DNA from: Desulfobacterales bacterium
Lineage (GTDB): Bacteria > Desulfobacterota > Desulfobacteria > Desulfobacterales > RPRI01
Length of the DNA: 29,532 bases
Direction of reading: 5' to 3'
Assembly: GCA_020052975.1 (NCBI GenBank)
Contig: JAGVOC010000348.1
Coordinates: 1-29,532 of the forward strand
The notes beneath the pieces were generated by a model that saw only the letters and a list, made by a program, of their open reading frames with translations, was not told the origin of the DNA and ran no database searches. Below are positions 22,630-29,532 of this stretch, in pieces (position 1 is the stretch's first letter; every line of letters starts with the position of its first letter). A program made the translations under genes and the position numbers.

Positions 22630-24417
22630 TTGACTGATATACTTGGAAAAATGAGAAGAACCCATAACTGCTGTGAACTCGGAAGAGGTGATGCGGGCAG
22701 GGAAGTTGTTCTTATGGGGTGGGTTCAGCGAAGAAGAGATCACGGCGGAGTAATATTCGTTGATTTGAGGGACAGGGAAGGAATTACCCAGGTCGTTTTC
22801 AACCCTGATTTAAATAAAGAAGTCCATGAAAAGGCTCATGCTATAAGAAGCGAATTTGTCATAGGCATAACAGGCAAGGTAGAAAAACGTCCGGAGGGAA
22901 TGACGAATCCCAATTTAAAGACCGGCGAGATCGAAGTTTTTGCCACAGAACTTAAAATATTGAATCCTGCAAACACTCCCCCTTTTATGATTGAAGACAC
23001 GGTGGATGTTTCTGAAAATGTACGTTTAAAATACAGGCACATCGATTTGAGGCGTCCGAATATTCAGAAAAATCTTATTTTAAGGCACAGGGCAGCGGCA
23101 TCGGTCCGGCACTATTTGAACAGCATTGGCTTTATAGATATTGAAACGCCTGTTTTGACGAAAAGCACCCCTGAAGGCGCGAGAGATTATCTCGTTCCGA
23201 GCCGGGTAAACCCGGGCATGTTCTATGCCCTTCCCCAGTCTCCGCAGCTTTTCAAGCAGCTTCTCATGATATCCGGTTTTGACAGGTATTACCAGATTGT
23301 GCGCTGTTTCAGGGACGAGGATTTAAGAGCCGACCGCCAGCCGGAATTCACCCAGATAGATCTTGAGATGAGCTTCGTTGGTGAAGAGGATGTAATGGGT
23401 ATTGCGGAAGGTATGATAAACGCCCTTTTTAAAGAAGTTCTTGATAAAAATATTGAGATACCGTTTGAAAGGCTCTCATATGCCGAGGCGATTGACCGTT
23501 TCGGGCTTGATAAACCGGACCTTCGTTTCGGGCTGGAGTTGAAAGACATTTCTGATATTGTAAAAACTTCCGGGTTCAAGGTGTTTGCAAGTGTTGTCGA
23601 AAAAGGGGGCATAGTAAAAGCCTTAAATGCAAAAGGATGCTTTGAATTCTCGAGAAAAGAGATTGACGACCTGACGGAATTTGCCGCCGTTTACAAGGCA
23701 AAGGGTCTTGCCTGGGTCAAGGTGAAAGAAGACGGATGGCAGTCACCGATTGCAAAGTTTTTTACGAAAGAAGAAAAGGAAAAACTGGCAAAGCGCATTG
23801 ACATGGAAACCGGCGATCTTGTCTTTTTTGTAGCTGATCAGCCTAAGATTGCAAATGATGCTTTGGGCCATTTGAGGAACCATCTTGCGAGAAGACTGAA
23901 CTTAATTGATGAAAATGAATTCAGATTCCTCTGGGTCACTCACTTTCCTATGATGGAATATGATGAAAACGAAAAAAGATATCAGGCAATGCACCATCCG
24001 TTTACAGCTCCCCTTGAAGAAGATTATGATCTGCTTAAGAAAAACCCCCTTGCGGTCCGTTCAAGAGCATATGACATTGTACTAAACGGTTCTGAAATCG
24101 GGGGAGGCAGCATCCGTATTCATCAGAAAGAGCTGCAGGAAAAGGTTTTCGAAGCTCTCGGGATGACGCCGGAATCATACTGGGAAAAATTCGGATTTCT
24201 GCTTTCAGCTCTTGATTCAGGAGCTCCGCCTCATGGAGGCATTGCCTTCGGTTTCGACAGGTTGGTAATGATGCTTTGCGGCGAATCCTCTATCAGGGAT
24301 GTCATTGCATTCCCGAAAACCCAGAAGGCGGCATGCCTTCTGACGAATGCACCTTCTGAAACCAGCAAGGCGCAGCTTGATGAGCTTTGCCTGAGAATCA
24401 AGACTGTTACAACTTGA
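22630..24417 (+). CDS. aspS: Aspartyl-tRNA synthetase, probably non-discriminating
   Basis: A class IIb synthetase of 595 residues, bacterial type with a GAD insertion domain. The N-terminal anticodon-binding OB fold has [21 protein letters not shown] (31-51). The catalytic core has [52 protein letters not shown] (motif 2) and [14 protein letters not shown] (motif 3). The His at residue 38 in RRDHGG matches the residue reported to permit charging of both tRNA-Asp and tRNA-Asn in Pseudomonas aeruginosa AspRS, where E. coli has Leu; this suggests a non-discriminating enzyme used with GatCAB. The start is TTG at 22630, preceded by AAAGGA with about 10 bases of spacing. An internal ATG at 22651 is the alternative, but it has a poorer site and would cut the usual N-terminus. 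Confidence 0.95.
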   Translation: MTDILGKMRRTHNCCELGRGDAGREVVLMGWVQRRRDHGGVIFVDLRDREGITQVVFNPDLNKEVHEKAHAIRSEFVIGITGKVEKRPEGMTNPNLKTGEIEVFATELKILNPANTPPFMIEDTVDVSENVRLKYRHIDLRRPNIQKNLILRHRAAASVRHYLNSIGFIDIETPVLTKSTPEGARDYLVPSRVNPGMFYALPQSPQLFKQLLMISGFDRYYQIVRCFRDEDLRADRQPEFTQIDLEMSFVGEEDVMGIAEGMINALFKEVLDKNIEIPFERLSYAEAIDRFGLDKPDLRFGLELKDISDIVKTSGFKVFASVVEKGGIVKALNAKGCFEFSRKEIDDLTEFAAVYKAKGLAWVKVKEDGWQSPIAKFFTKEEKEKLAKRIDMETGDLVFFVADQPKIANDALGHLRNHLARRLNLIDENEFRFLWVTHFPMMEYDENEKRYQAMHHPFTAPLEEDYDLLKKNPLAVRSRAYDIVLNGSEIGGGSIRIHQKELQEKVFEALGMTPESYWEKFGFLLSALDSGAPPHGGIAFGFDRLVMMLCGESSIRDVIAFPKTQKAACLLTNAPSETSKAQLDELCLRIKTVTT

Positions 24418-24477
24418 TGGCCGCCGCAAATCGTATACTTACATCCCTGCGCCTTCTTTTTTAATCCCAATTAAAAC

Positions 24478-24503
24478 CCTTCCCCGATCGTAGCCGGGGA
24501 AGG
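24478..24503. terminator. Hairpin after aspS, possible terminator
   Basis: The 9-bp perfect stem CCTTCCCCG / CGGGGAAGG has an 8-base loop and lies 60 bases after the aspS stop. No T-run follows on the plus strand (TAACTCC); on the minus strand it runs into GGTTTTAATT. It may act as a weak or bidirectional terminator separating aspS from the sigma-factor operon. Confidence 0.5.
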
Positions 24504-24584
24504 TAACTCCTCTATTCAAGCTCCGGAAAACTGTAATTCAGCCGGGGCATAAGACATCAGATTATTAATCTGCCATTTACTTCG

Positions 24585-24612
24585 GGAACATTTAGCAGTA
24601 TAAATTGTCTAA
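24585..24612 (+). promoter_or_regulatory. ECF-type promoter of the sigma-factor gene
   Basis: GGAAC (24585-24589), a 17-base spacer, then GTCTAA (24607-24612). This matches the general ECF/SigE pattern GGAAC...GTCTAA. The same boxes with the same spacing occur before the VIT/vWA gene (26483-26509). It implies autoregulation of the sigma factor. The -10 is only 5 bases from the ATG at 24618, so the transcript would be leaderless or nearly so. Confidence 0.7.
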
Positions 24613-24617
24613 AATAT

Positions 24618-25238
24618 ATGAGCAGCGCAAAAGGTCAAAAAAAGGAAAATATTGAGGAAGATCCGGACGCCGATCTGATTTCCGCCTTTAAGTCCGGGAA
24701 CACGCATGCTTTTGATCAATTGGTTTTGCGGTATAAGGACCGAATCTTTAATCTATGCTACCGTTCTTTGGGTGATTACCAGGAGGCCAACGATACCGCT
24801 CAGGAGATTTTCATCAAGGTATACAAAAATTTACAATCCTTCAGGGGGGATGCTTCGTTTTTAACCTGGCTTTACCTGATCGCCGGCAATACCTGTAAAA
24901 ACAGATTGAAATCATTGGAATACAGGTATCGTAACAAAAAAGTTTCATTGCATAATCCGCATAATCAGGAAGGCGAAAATCAGGACAGGGAGATTGAGGA
25001 TGAAAGCGAATCGCAGCTTGTTGTGCTTGAAAAAAAGGAGAAAATGAAATTAATCCAGAGCGCGATCGACTCATTACCCGCAGAGCAGAAGCTGGTGGTG
25101 ATTTTACGCGATATTGAAGGGCTTTCTTATGATGAGATTATAAATATTACCGGACACAGGCTTGGCACGGTCAAATCCAAACTTGCGCGTGCCAGGCTTA
25201 TCTTGCGCGAAAAGCTGAGGGGTATAATTAAAGGATGA
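24618..25238 (+). CDS. ECF-family RNA polymerase sigma factor
   Basis: A 206-residue sigma factor of the extracytoplasmic-function type, having regions 2 and 4 only. Region 2 runs from about residue 20 to 90: DAFDQLVLRYKDRIFNLCYR, then DANDTAQEIF-type core (EANDTAQEIFIKVYKNL) and FLTWLYLIAGNTCKNRL for -10 recognition. A charged linker follows. Region 4 (about 145-200) has SLPAEQKLVVILRDIEGLSYDEI and GTVKSKLARARLILREKL, a helix-turn-helix for the -35. No Shine-Dalgarno stands before the ATG, in line with a leaderless transcript from the promoter just upstream. The stop overlaps the anti-sigma start (ATGA). It should direct RNA polymerase to GGAAC-N17-GTCTA promoters, including its own and that of the downstream VIT/vWA gene. 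Confidence 0.94.
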   Translation: MSSAKGQKKENIEEDPDADLISAFKSGNTHAFDQLVLRYKDRIFNLCYRSLGDYQEANDTAQEIFIKVYKNLQSFRGDASFLTWLYLIAGNTCKNRLKSLEYRYRNKKVSLHNPHNQEGENQDREIEDESESQLVVLEKKEKMKLIQSAIDSLPAEQKLVVILRDIEGLSYDEIINITGHRLGTVKSKLARARLILREKLRGIIKG

Positions 25239-26311
25239 ATTGTTCCCGTACAAAAGAGCTGCTTTCGGAGTATATTGACGGTCGGCTTGACAAAGAGCAG
25301 GAAGCTCTTGTCAACGATCATCTTTTACAATGCGGGGATTGCAGGGATGAATTTGAATCGATGAAGGCGATTGTCCGGGAAATGGGCTCGCTGGATACTA
25401 TTAAGGCTCCGGATGATTTCCTTGTCAGCCTGCACGGGCGTATAAAAAGCGATTCATGGTTTCGAAAAGTCAAAGCCTTTTTATTCATACCTGCCCGGAT
25501 CAGGATTCCTATAGAACTGGCAACTCTGGCAACTGCTGTAGTGATAGGTTTTTTCATCTTTCATATAGCTCCGCCCGTGCCGCTTTCAAATACTACGCCT
25601 TTAAAAAGCCAGACCGGCTTAAAGGATGAAAAACCCGTGGGAGTGATCCGGTCAAAAGAGAATGCTCCCGCCGGAGCAGATATTAAGTCAATTGAAACAA
25701 GAGCCGTTTCCGATAAAAACTTGCCTGAATCCCGGAAAAAACTGGAGCCTTTAAAACAGGATTATCAAAGGAGCAAACCAGCATCATCGCCGGTAACCGC
25801 AACCTATAAAATTAATGAACCGCTCCAGCTTGTGCTTGCGCTGAAACCGGTTTTTGATAAGGAACCTGTATCTCAAGGGAAAAAAGATGATGCCGGTCTG
25901 TATCAGGAAAAACCGGAGGAGAAGGAAGCAGATAAAGCCGCACCGGCTCGGTTTAAAACGCAGGCAATGCCCCGTATGGCTGAATCGATGAGCAGGGCTG
26001 AAGCTCCGGCAGGCGAAAAATTGAAAAAATCGTATGAAGCAGATGGAAAGGTCTTTTCTTATCAGGAAGGTCTTTTATTCAATATTAAGGAGCATATTAA
26101 AAGCGCCGGCGGCAGCATATTAAAAACAGATATAAATAACGAGACCGGTCAGCCGGAATATCTTTTAATTGAAGTATCCGGCCTGGATTATCAGATGCTG
26201 GTTGAAAAATTAGGTGAGTTCGGAAAAATTCAAACGCCGTTTGCAGGCGATGCCGGTCAATTCAAGCAACCGATTCAGGTTCGTCTCCATCTTATTACAA
26301 TCAATAAATGA
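25235..26311 (+). CDS. Zinc-finger anti-sigma factor with large periplasmic domain
   Basis: A 358-residue single-pass membrane protein. The N-terminal cytosolic part is an anti-sigma zinc-finger domain: Cys3, then His29-X3-Cys33-X2-Cys36 (DHLLQCGDC). This fold holds the partner sigma inactive. One membrane segment lies at about 93-112 (IELATLATAVVIGFFIFHIA). The remaining 245 residues are outside: a low-complexity Lys/Pro/Ala-rich stretch (about 115-265), then a small folded domain (about 270-358, LLFNIKEHIKSAGGSILK through VRLHLITINK) that I do not recognise and that may sense an envelope signal. The four-base overlap with the sigma gene gives translational coupling and equal stoichiometry. 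The stop is one base before repeat copy C, so the repeat forms the 3' end of the transcript. Confidence 0.88.
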   Translation: MNCSRTKELLSEYIDGRLDKEQEALVNDHLLQCGDCRDEFESMKAIVREMGSLDTIKAPDDFLVSLHGRIKSDSWFRKVKAFLFIPARIRIPIELATLATAVVIGFFIFHIAPPVPLSNTTPLKSQTGLKDEKPVGVIRSKENAPAGADIKSIETRAVSDKNLPESRKKLEPLKQDYQRSKPASSPVTATYKINEPLQLVLALKPVFDKEPVSQGKKDDAGLYQEKPEEKEADKAAPARFKTQAMPRMAESMSRAEAPAGEKLKKSYEADGKVFSYQEGLLFNIKEHIKSAGGSILKTDINNETGQPEYLLIEVSGLDYQMLVEKLGEFGKIQTPFAGDAGQFKQPIQVRLHLITINK

Positions 26312-26432
26312 CGGCTTCGTAAAAAGTCATTCTGCTGTGTTGCACTTCATCTTTCGTCATTGCAGCGTACCAGTTAGTACGCTTCATTCCTCAAGATTTG
26401 TGCGCCTTGCATAACGGCTTTTTACGAAGCCG
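26312..26432. repeat. Terminal-inverted-repeat element, copy C (best preserved)
   Basis: Perfect 15-bp terminal repeats CGGCTTCGTAAAAAG (26312-26326) and CTTTTTACGAAGCCG (26418-26432) enclose a core shared with copy A. The element is 121 bp and non-coding. It sits between the anti-sigma gene and the ECF promoter of the VIT/vWA gene, and could act as a transcription attenuator between the two transcripts. Confidence 0.9.
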
Positions 26433-26482
26433 CCAATAAAGAGTTTCTCCTTCCTTCTTTTTCCATCCTGAAAAAAAATTTT

Positions 26483-26509
26483 GGAACTTTTTTAAAGGAT
26501 AGTTGTCTA
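26483..26509 (+). promoter_or_regulatory. ECF-type promoter of the VIT/vWA gene
   Basis: GGAACTT (26483-26489) and GTCTA (26505-26509); GGAAC to GTCT spacing is 17 bases, the same as at the sigma gene. Both sites share TTGTCTA at the -10. The leader from here to the ATG at 26551 is about 35 bases and carries AAGGAGGGG. Confidence 0.75.
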
Positions 26510-26550
26510 TCCGGATAAAAGCAGGAATTCCAAACAAGGAGGGGAAAAAT

Positions 26551-28887
26551 ATGCAAAACAAAAAAAGAACGGCATTATTTTTATTAATCAGCATCTTTGT
26601 GATCTTTGTTACCATGGCTTATGCGGAGAAGGGGGAGGAGGCGGATAAAACCCTGTCACCATATTTTTTCATAAAGAGTGATGATCCGGAAACCGACCGG
26701 CTCCCTTTAAAATCGACCACAGCGAGAGTGGATATCGCCGGAGTAATTGCGGATGTGGTCGTAACACAGGTATACAAAAACGAGGGCCGCAAGCCGCTGG
26801 AAGCGATCTATATATTTCCGGCATCGACGAAAGCGGCCGTGTACGGGATGAAGATGACGATCGGAGAGAGGGTCATTATTGCCAATATCCGGAAGCGCGA
26901 AGATGCACGCAGGGAATATGAGCAGGCAAAGCAGGATGGGAAAAGCGCTTCTTTGCTTGAACAGCAGAGACCAAATGTTTTTCAGATGAATGTAGCCAAT
27001 ATTCTCCCCGGGGATGTTATTACAGTTGAACTGAAATATACTGAACTGCTGGTTCCGGATAAAGGCTTGTATGAATTCGCGTATCCCACTGTAGTTGGGC
27101 CGCGCTACTCCAACCGGCCTGCCGCCGGGGCGCCTGCTTCTGAAAAATGGATATCAAATCCCTTTTTGCATGAAGGCGAGTTGCCGACTTATAACTTTGA
27201 TATGTCAGTGCAGATTTCGGCAGGTTTGCCTATCCAGGAAGTTGCCTGCACCTCGCACAAGGTAAATGTAGATTATGACGGGCCGAATCAGGCGGCTGTC
27301 AGGCTCGACTCAGCCGAAAAATCAGGGGGCAACAGGGACTTTATATTAAGGTACAGGTTGTCAGGCGGAAAAATTGAGTCTGGATTGCTATTATTCGAGG
27401 GAAAAGATGAAAACTTTTTCCTGCTTATGCTGCAGCCTCAGAAAAGAGTATCAGAAAATCAGATTCCTCCGCGCGAATATATTTTTATCGTGGATGTTTC
27501 AGGATCGATGCATGGATTTCCGCTCGATATATCGAAAAAATTATTAAAGAATTTAATCGGTAAACTGAGGCCTTATGATCTGTTTAACATCCTTCTATTT
27601 TCGGGAGGATCATCACTGATGGCCGAACAGTCATTACCCGCCACAACCGATAATATTCAAAAAGCCATCTATTTGATTGAACATCAGCAGGGAGGAGGCG
27701 GAACAGAATTGCTTCCGGCCCTGAAAAGGGCATTATCTATTCCCAAAAGCGAAGGTTTTTCGCGCAATGTGATTATTGCAACCGATGGATATGTCAGTGT
27801 CGAAAAGGAAGCTTTTGATCTCATCCGAAATTCTCTGGGGAAGGCCAATATTTTTCCTTTCGGGATCGGTTCAAGCGTAAACCGGTTTTTGATTGAAGGG
27901 ATGGCAAGGGCCGGCATGGGCGAACCTTTTATTGTAACCAAACCTGAAGAAGCGCAAAAAGAGGCTGAAAAATTGCGCCTGCTTATCCAAAAGCCTGTTT
28001 TAACCGGAATTAATATGGAGCATGAGCAGTTTGAGATATATGATGTCGAACCGCCGGGCATCCCGGATGTACTTGCTGAAAGGCCCGTAATCGTATTTGG
28101 AAAATGGCGCGGCAAGGCCCGGGGTAAGATTATTCTGACCGGGTTTGCGGGTAATGAACATTTCAGACATGTAATTGATGTCGGCGGCGTAAAACCGCTC
28201 GAAATAAACGGGGCTCTTCGTTATCTCTGGGCAAGGCATCGCATAGCCCATCTTTCTGATTATAATAAGTTGAGCCCGGATGATAAGAGAATAAGGGAAG
28301 TGACGGATCTCGGGTTGAGATATAACCTGTTAACGGAATATACCTCATTTATAGCTGTTGATTCCGAGGTGCGCCTGAAAAATGGGCAGGCAACTACTGT
28401 CACACAGCCTCTGCCATTACCCCAGGGAGTCTCTGATCTGGCTGTTGGCGGCAACGGTATGCTGCAGTTGAGTAAACAGATGAGGATGAACTTTCCGGCA
28501 ATGTCCGCGCCGGTACAAGAGGCAATAGTTTCAAAAGATGACAAGAATGAAAAGGATAAGGAATCGGCAATGATCCGTCTTGAAAAAATCATTGTTTCAA
28601 ATGGGCTGTCAAAAGAAATCGTCCAAAGATTAATTGAAGGGCAAATGCTCCCCATTCAGAACTGCTTTCATAAACAGCTGCAGAAACATTTGAAAAATCA
28701 AGGTAAAATAGTTGCCAAAATCGATGTTGATTCAAAAGGCGCAATTGTTAAGATCGTTATTGCCAGGGACGATTTGAAAAACAATTCAGTTGTGACCTGT
28801 ATCACCCGTGAACTTCTCAAGTTGCAGATGCCGCCTTCTGCAGACGGAAAAAATGAGACGGTAACGGTCACATTCAGTTTCGGATAA
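26551..28887 (+). CDS. Secreted VIT and vWA domain protein with AgmX/PglI-like C-terminus
   Basis: A 778-residue exported protein. The signal peptide is MQNKKRTALFLLISIFVIFV ending at about AYA25. A VIT domain follows (about 45-175: STTARVDIAGVIADVVVTQ, EAIYIFPAST, REYEQAKQDGKSASLLEQQ, NVFQMNVANILPGD). The von Willebrand A domain (about 307-480) has an intact metal site, DVSGS with Asp315, and GGGGTELLPAL and IATDGYVS. The C-terminus (about 690-778: MLPIQNCFHKQL to VTVTFSFG, with Cys705 and Cys750) resembles the AgmX/PglI C-terminal, TonB-like domain; the two Cys may pair. I chose ATG 26551 over 26503 because AAGGAGGGG precedes it and the signal peptide begins there. VIT/vWA proteins bind partners in the envelope. 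Its promoter puts it under the adjacent ECF sigma. The substrate or partner is unknown. Confidence 0.9.
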   Translation: MQNKKRTALFLLISIFVIFVTMAYAEKGEEADKTLSPYFFIKSDDPETDRLPLKSTTARVDIAGVIADVVVTQVYKNEGRKPLEAIYIFPASTKAAVYGMKMTIGERVIIANIRKREDARREYEQAKQDGKSASLLEQQRPNVFQMNVANILPGDVITVELKYTELLVPDKGLYEFAYPTVVGPRYSNRPAAGAPASEKWISNPFLHEGELPTYNFDMSVQISAGLPIQEVACTSHKVNVDYDGPNQAAVRLDSAEKSGGNRDFILRYRLSGGKIESGLLLFEGKDENFFLLMLQPQKRVSENQIPPREYIFIVDVSGSMHGFPLDISKKLLKNLIGKLRPYDLFNILLFSGGSSLMAEQSLPATTDNIQKAIYLIEHQQGGGGTELLPALKRALSIPKSEGFSRNVIIATDGYVSVEKEAFDLIRNSLGKANIFPFGIGSSVNRFLIEGMARAGMGEPFIVTKPEEAQKEAEKLRLLIQKPVLTGINMEHEQFEIYDVEPPGIPDVLAERPVIVFGKWRGKARGKIILTGFAGNEHFRHVIDVGGVKPLEINGALRYLWARHRIAHLSDYNKLSPDDKRIREVTDLGLRYNLLTEYTSFIAVDSEVRLKNGQATTVTQPLPLPQGVSDLAVGGNGMLQLSKQMRMNFPAMSAPVQEAIVSKDDKNEKDKESAMIRLEKIIVSNGLSKEIVQRLIEGQMLPIQNCFHKQLQKHLKNQGKIVAKIDVDSKGAIVKIVIARDDLKNNSVVTCITRELLKLQMPPSADGKNETVTVTFSFG

Positions 28888-28888
28888 T

Positions 28889-28925
28889 GAGCTAATTGCA
28901 AAACTCTCGAAAATACCCTCTCCCC
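28889..28925. repeat. Short repeat left of tRNA-Asn (copy 1)
   Basis: GAGCTAATTGCAAAA (28889-28903), then CCCTCTCCCC (28916-28925). A matching pair, GAGCCAATTGCAAAA and CCCTCTCCCC, lies at 29245-29271 on the other side of the tRNA gene. Copy 1 begins two bases after the VIT/vWA stop. Confidence 0.6.
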
Positions 28926-28959
28926 GAGTTATTCCTGACACAGGGGGAAACCCGTAAAA

Positions 28960-28992
28960 AAAGCCCGGCCCTTTAAAAAAAGGCCGGGCTTT
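28960..28992 (-). terminator. Rho-independent terminator of the tRNA-Asn gene
   Basis: The 11-bp perfect stem AAAGCCCGGCC (28960-28970) / GGCCGGGCTTT (28982-28992). On the minus strand it is followed by a T-run (CTTTTTTTAC), the classic form, 8 bases past the tRNA 3' end. On the plus strand it may also stop the VIT/vWA transcript, less strongly. Confidence 0.87.
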
Positions 28993-29000
28993 GATTTGTT

Positions 29001-29076
29001 TGGCTCCCCAGCACGGACTCGAACCGCGGACCCAGTGGTTAACAGCCACTTGCTCTACCGACTGAGCTACTGGGGA
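29001..29076 (-). tRNA. tRNA-Asn (anticodon GTT), CCA encoded
   Basis: The minus strand folds as a complete 76-base tRNA. Acceptor TCCCCAG/CTGGGGA, D arm GCTC/GAGC, anticodon stem AGTGG/CCACT with loop CTGTTAA (anticodon GTT, asparagine), T arm CGCGG/CCGTG with loop TTCGAGT, discriminator G and genomic CCA. A terminator follows. Confidence 0.97.
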
Positions 29077-29524
29077 ATAGTCGTCGAAAGGATTGCTTGT
29101 CTATTAGAGATTATAGCCAAAGTCAAGAAATAATTTTCCAATTCATAGCGGCATATTCTCTTTTTATGTGAATTCATCACGATTTAACATCCCTGATTTT
29201 CAGGTAATATGTTAATGGTTATCAGTAAGAACTCTTTATTATTAGAGCCAATTGCAAAAGTCCCTCTCCCCTCTCTTGACAGGAGGGGGCGGAATAAAGG
29301 ATTAATCCTGTTTTTGACGTTTCAAAAGAGATTGTGTATTGATGCTGCGCCATGATGGGAATAATCAACTCAAACCGGACAAAAAAATCTTCAAAACGTT
29401 GATAATATAAGCAAGGCTTTATTAAAGTTAAGAAGTCAGCGCTGGTCTGGAAAAAATGTACAGTTGTTTAAGTGGTAAAGTTGCTCTAAACTGAAATAAA
29501 GTAACAGAAAGGAGCAGCGGGAAG
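29077..29524. other. Intergenic region, no gene seen
   Basis: A 448-bp stretch between tRNA-Asn and the next gene. I find no coding frame that resembles a protein. It is AT-rich and holds copy 2 of the GAGCCAATTGCAAAA repeat (29245-29271) with a CCCCTC/GAGGGG hairpin next to it, plus a small CCTGA-TTT-TCAGG hairpin near 29192-29204. Weak promoter-like boxes for the last gene exist (TTGATA at 29399, TTGTTT-N17-TAAACT at 29464-29492), but neither is convincing. Confidence 0.6.
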
Positions 29525-29532
29525 ATGAAGAA
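29525..29532 (+). CDS. Start of a downstream gene, cut by the window end
   Basis: ATGAAGAA at the end of the window is preceded by GAAAGGAGCAGCGGGAAG, a good ribosome site (AAGGAG about 10 bases upstream). Only Met-Lys plus part of a codon are visible; the MK start would fit a signal peptide but proves nothing. Confidence 0.5.

Noticed and set aside
26503..26550. Upstream start for the VIT/vWA protein
   Set aside because: It would begin within the ECF promoter and place 16 non-hydrophobic residues before the signal peptide; ATG 26551 has AAGGAGGGG.

Overview
The window reads as chromosomal DNA of an anaerobic, Wood-Ljungdahl-carrying bacterium, most likely a sulfate-reducing or related Desulfobacterota. 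Four things point that way: an acetyl-CoA synthase gene set (acsB-acsC-acsE), protein sequences of deltaproteobacterial character, moderate GC content, and many short dispersed intergenic repeats. The taxonomic call is inference from recognised families; no search was run.

Layout. (1) 1-5145: the end of acsB, then acsC and acsE (methyl and carbonyl branch of acetyl-CoA synthesis), a terminator, an inverted-repeat element and a DUF3786 gene. (2) 5318-10773: a tight pair made of a 1394-residue dikinase-like protein, with a pyruvate phosphate dikinase-type ATP-grasp and phosphohistidine domain but no C-terminal PEP/pyruvate barrel, and a divergent 419-residue GAPDH homologue. (3) 10774-12138: a scar-like segment with a decayed NifX-like fragment, a strong sigma70-type promoter over a 36-bp direct repeat, an AT-rich Bacteroidetes-like uppP, and the left end of an insertion sequence with a truncated transposase. 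(4) 12139-14472: an FMN split-barrel protein; rsmA and a DUF2062 membrane protein on the minus strand; a small winged-helix-like protein. (5) 14653-20985: a cytosolic M16C metallopeptidase, a Rossmann/DUF2520 protein divergent from panB, and a 3-hydroxyacyl-CoA dehydrogenase. (6) 21224-24417: hisS and aspS. (7) 24585-28887: an ECF sigma factor, its zinc-finger anti-sigma factor and a secreted VIT/vWA protein. (8) 28956-29532: a terminator, tRNA-Asn(GTT) on the minus strand, a long intergenic stretch and the first codons of another gene.

The most interesting result is in region 7. Two near-identical ECF-type promoters (GGAAC, 17 nt, GTCTA) lie upstream of the sigma gene and upstream of the VIT/vWA gene, with identical spacing. 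They suggest an autoregulated envelope-stress circuit whose output is the VIT/vWA protein with an AgmX/PglI-like C-terminus. Second is the dikinase-like/GAPDH pair, where the phosphoryl acceptor is unknown and the GAPDH active-site motif SCTTN reads SCTTM. Third is the repeat landscape: a terminal-inverted-repeat family (CGGCTTCGTAAAAAG ends, three copies, one of which supplies the hisS stop codon), a mobile palindromic word present at two places, and several 'word' repeats in intergenic gaps.
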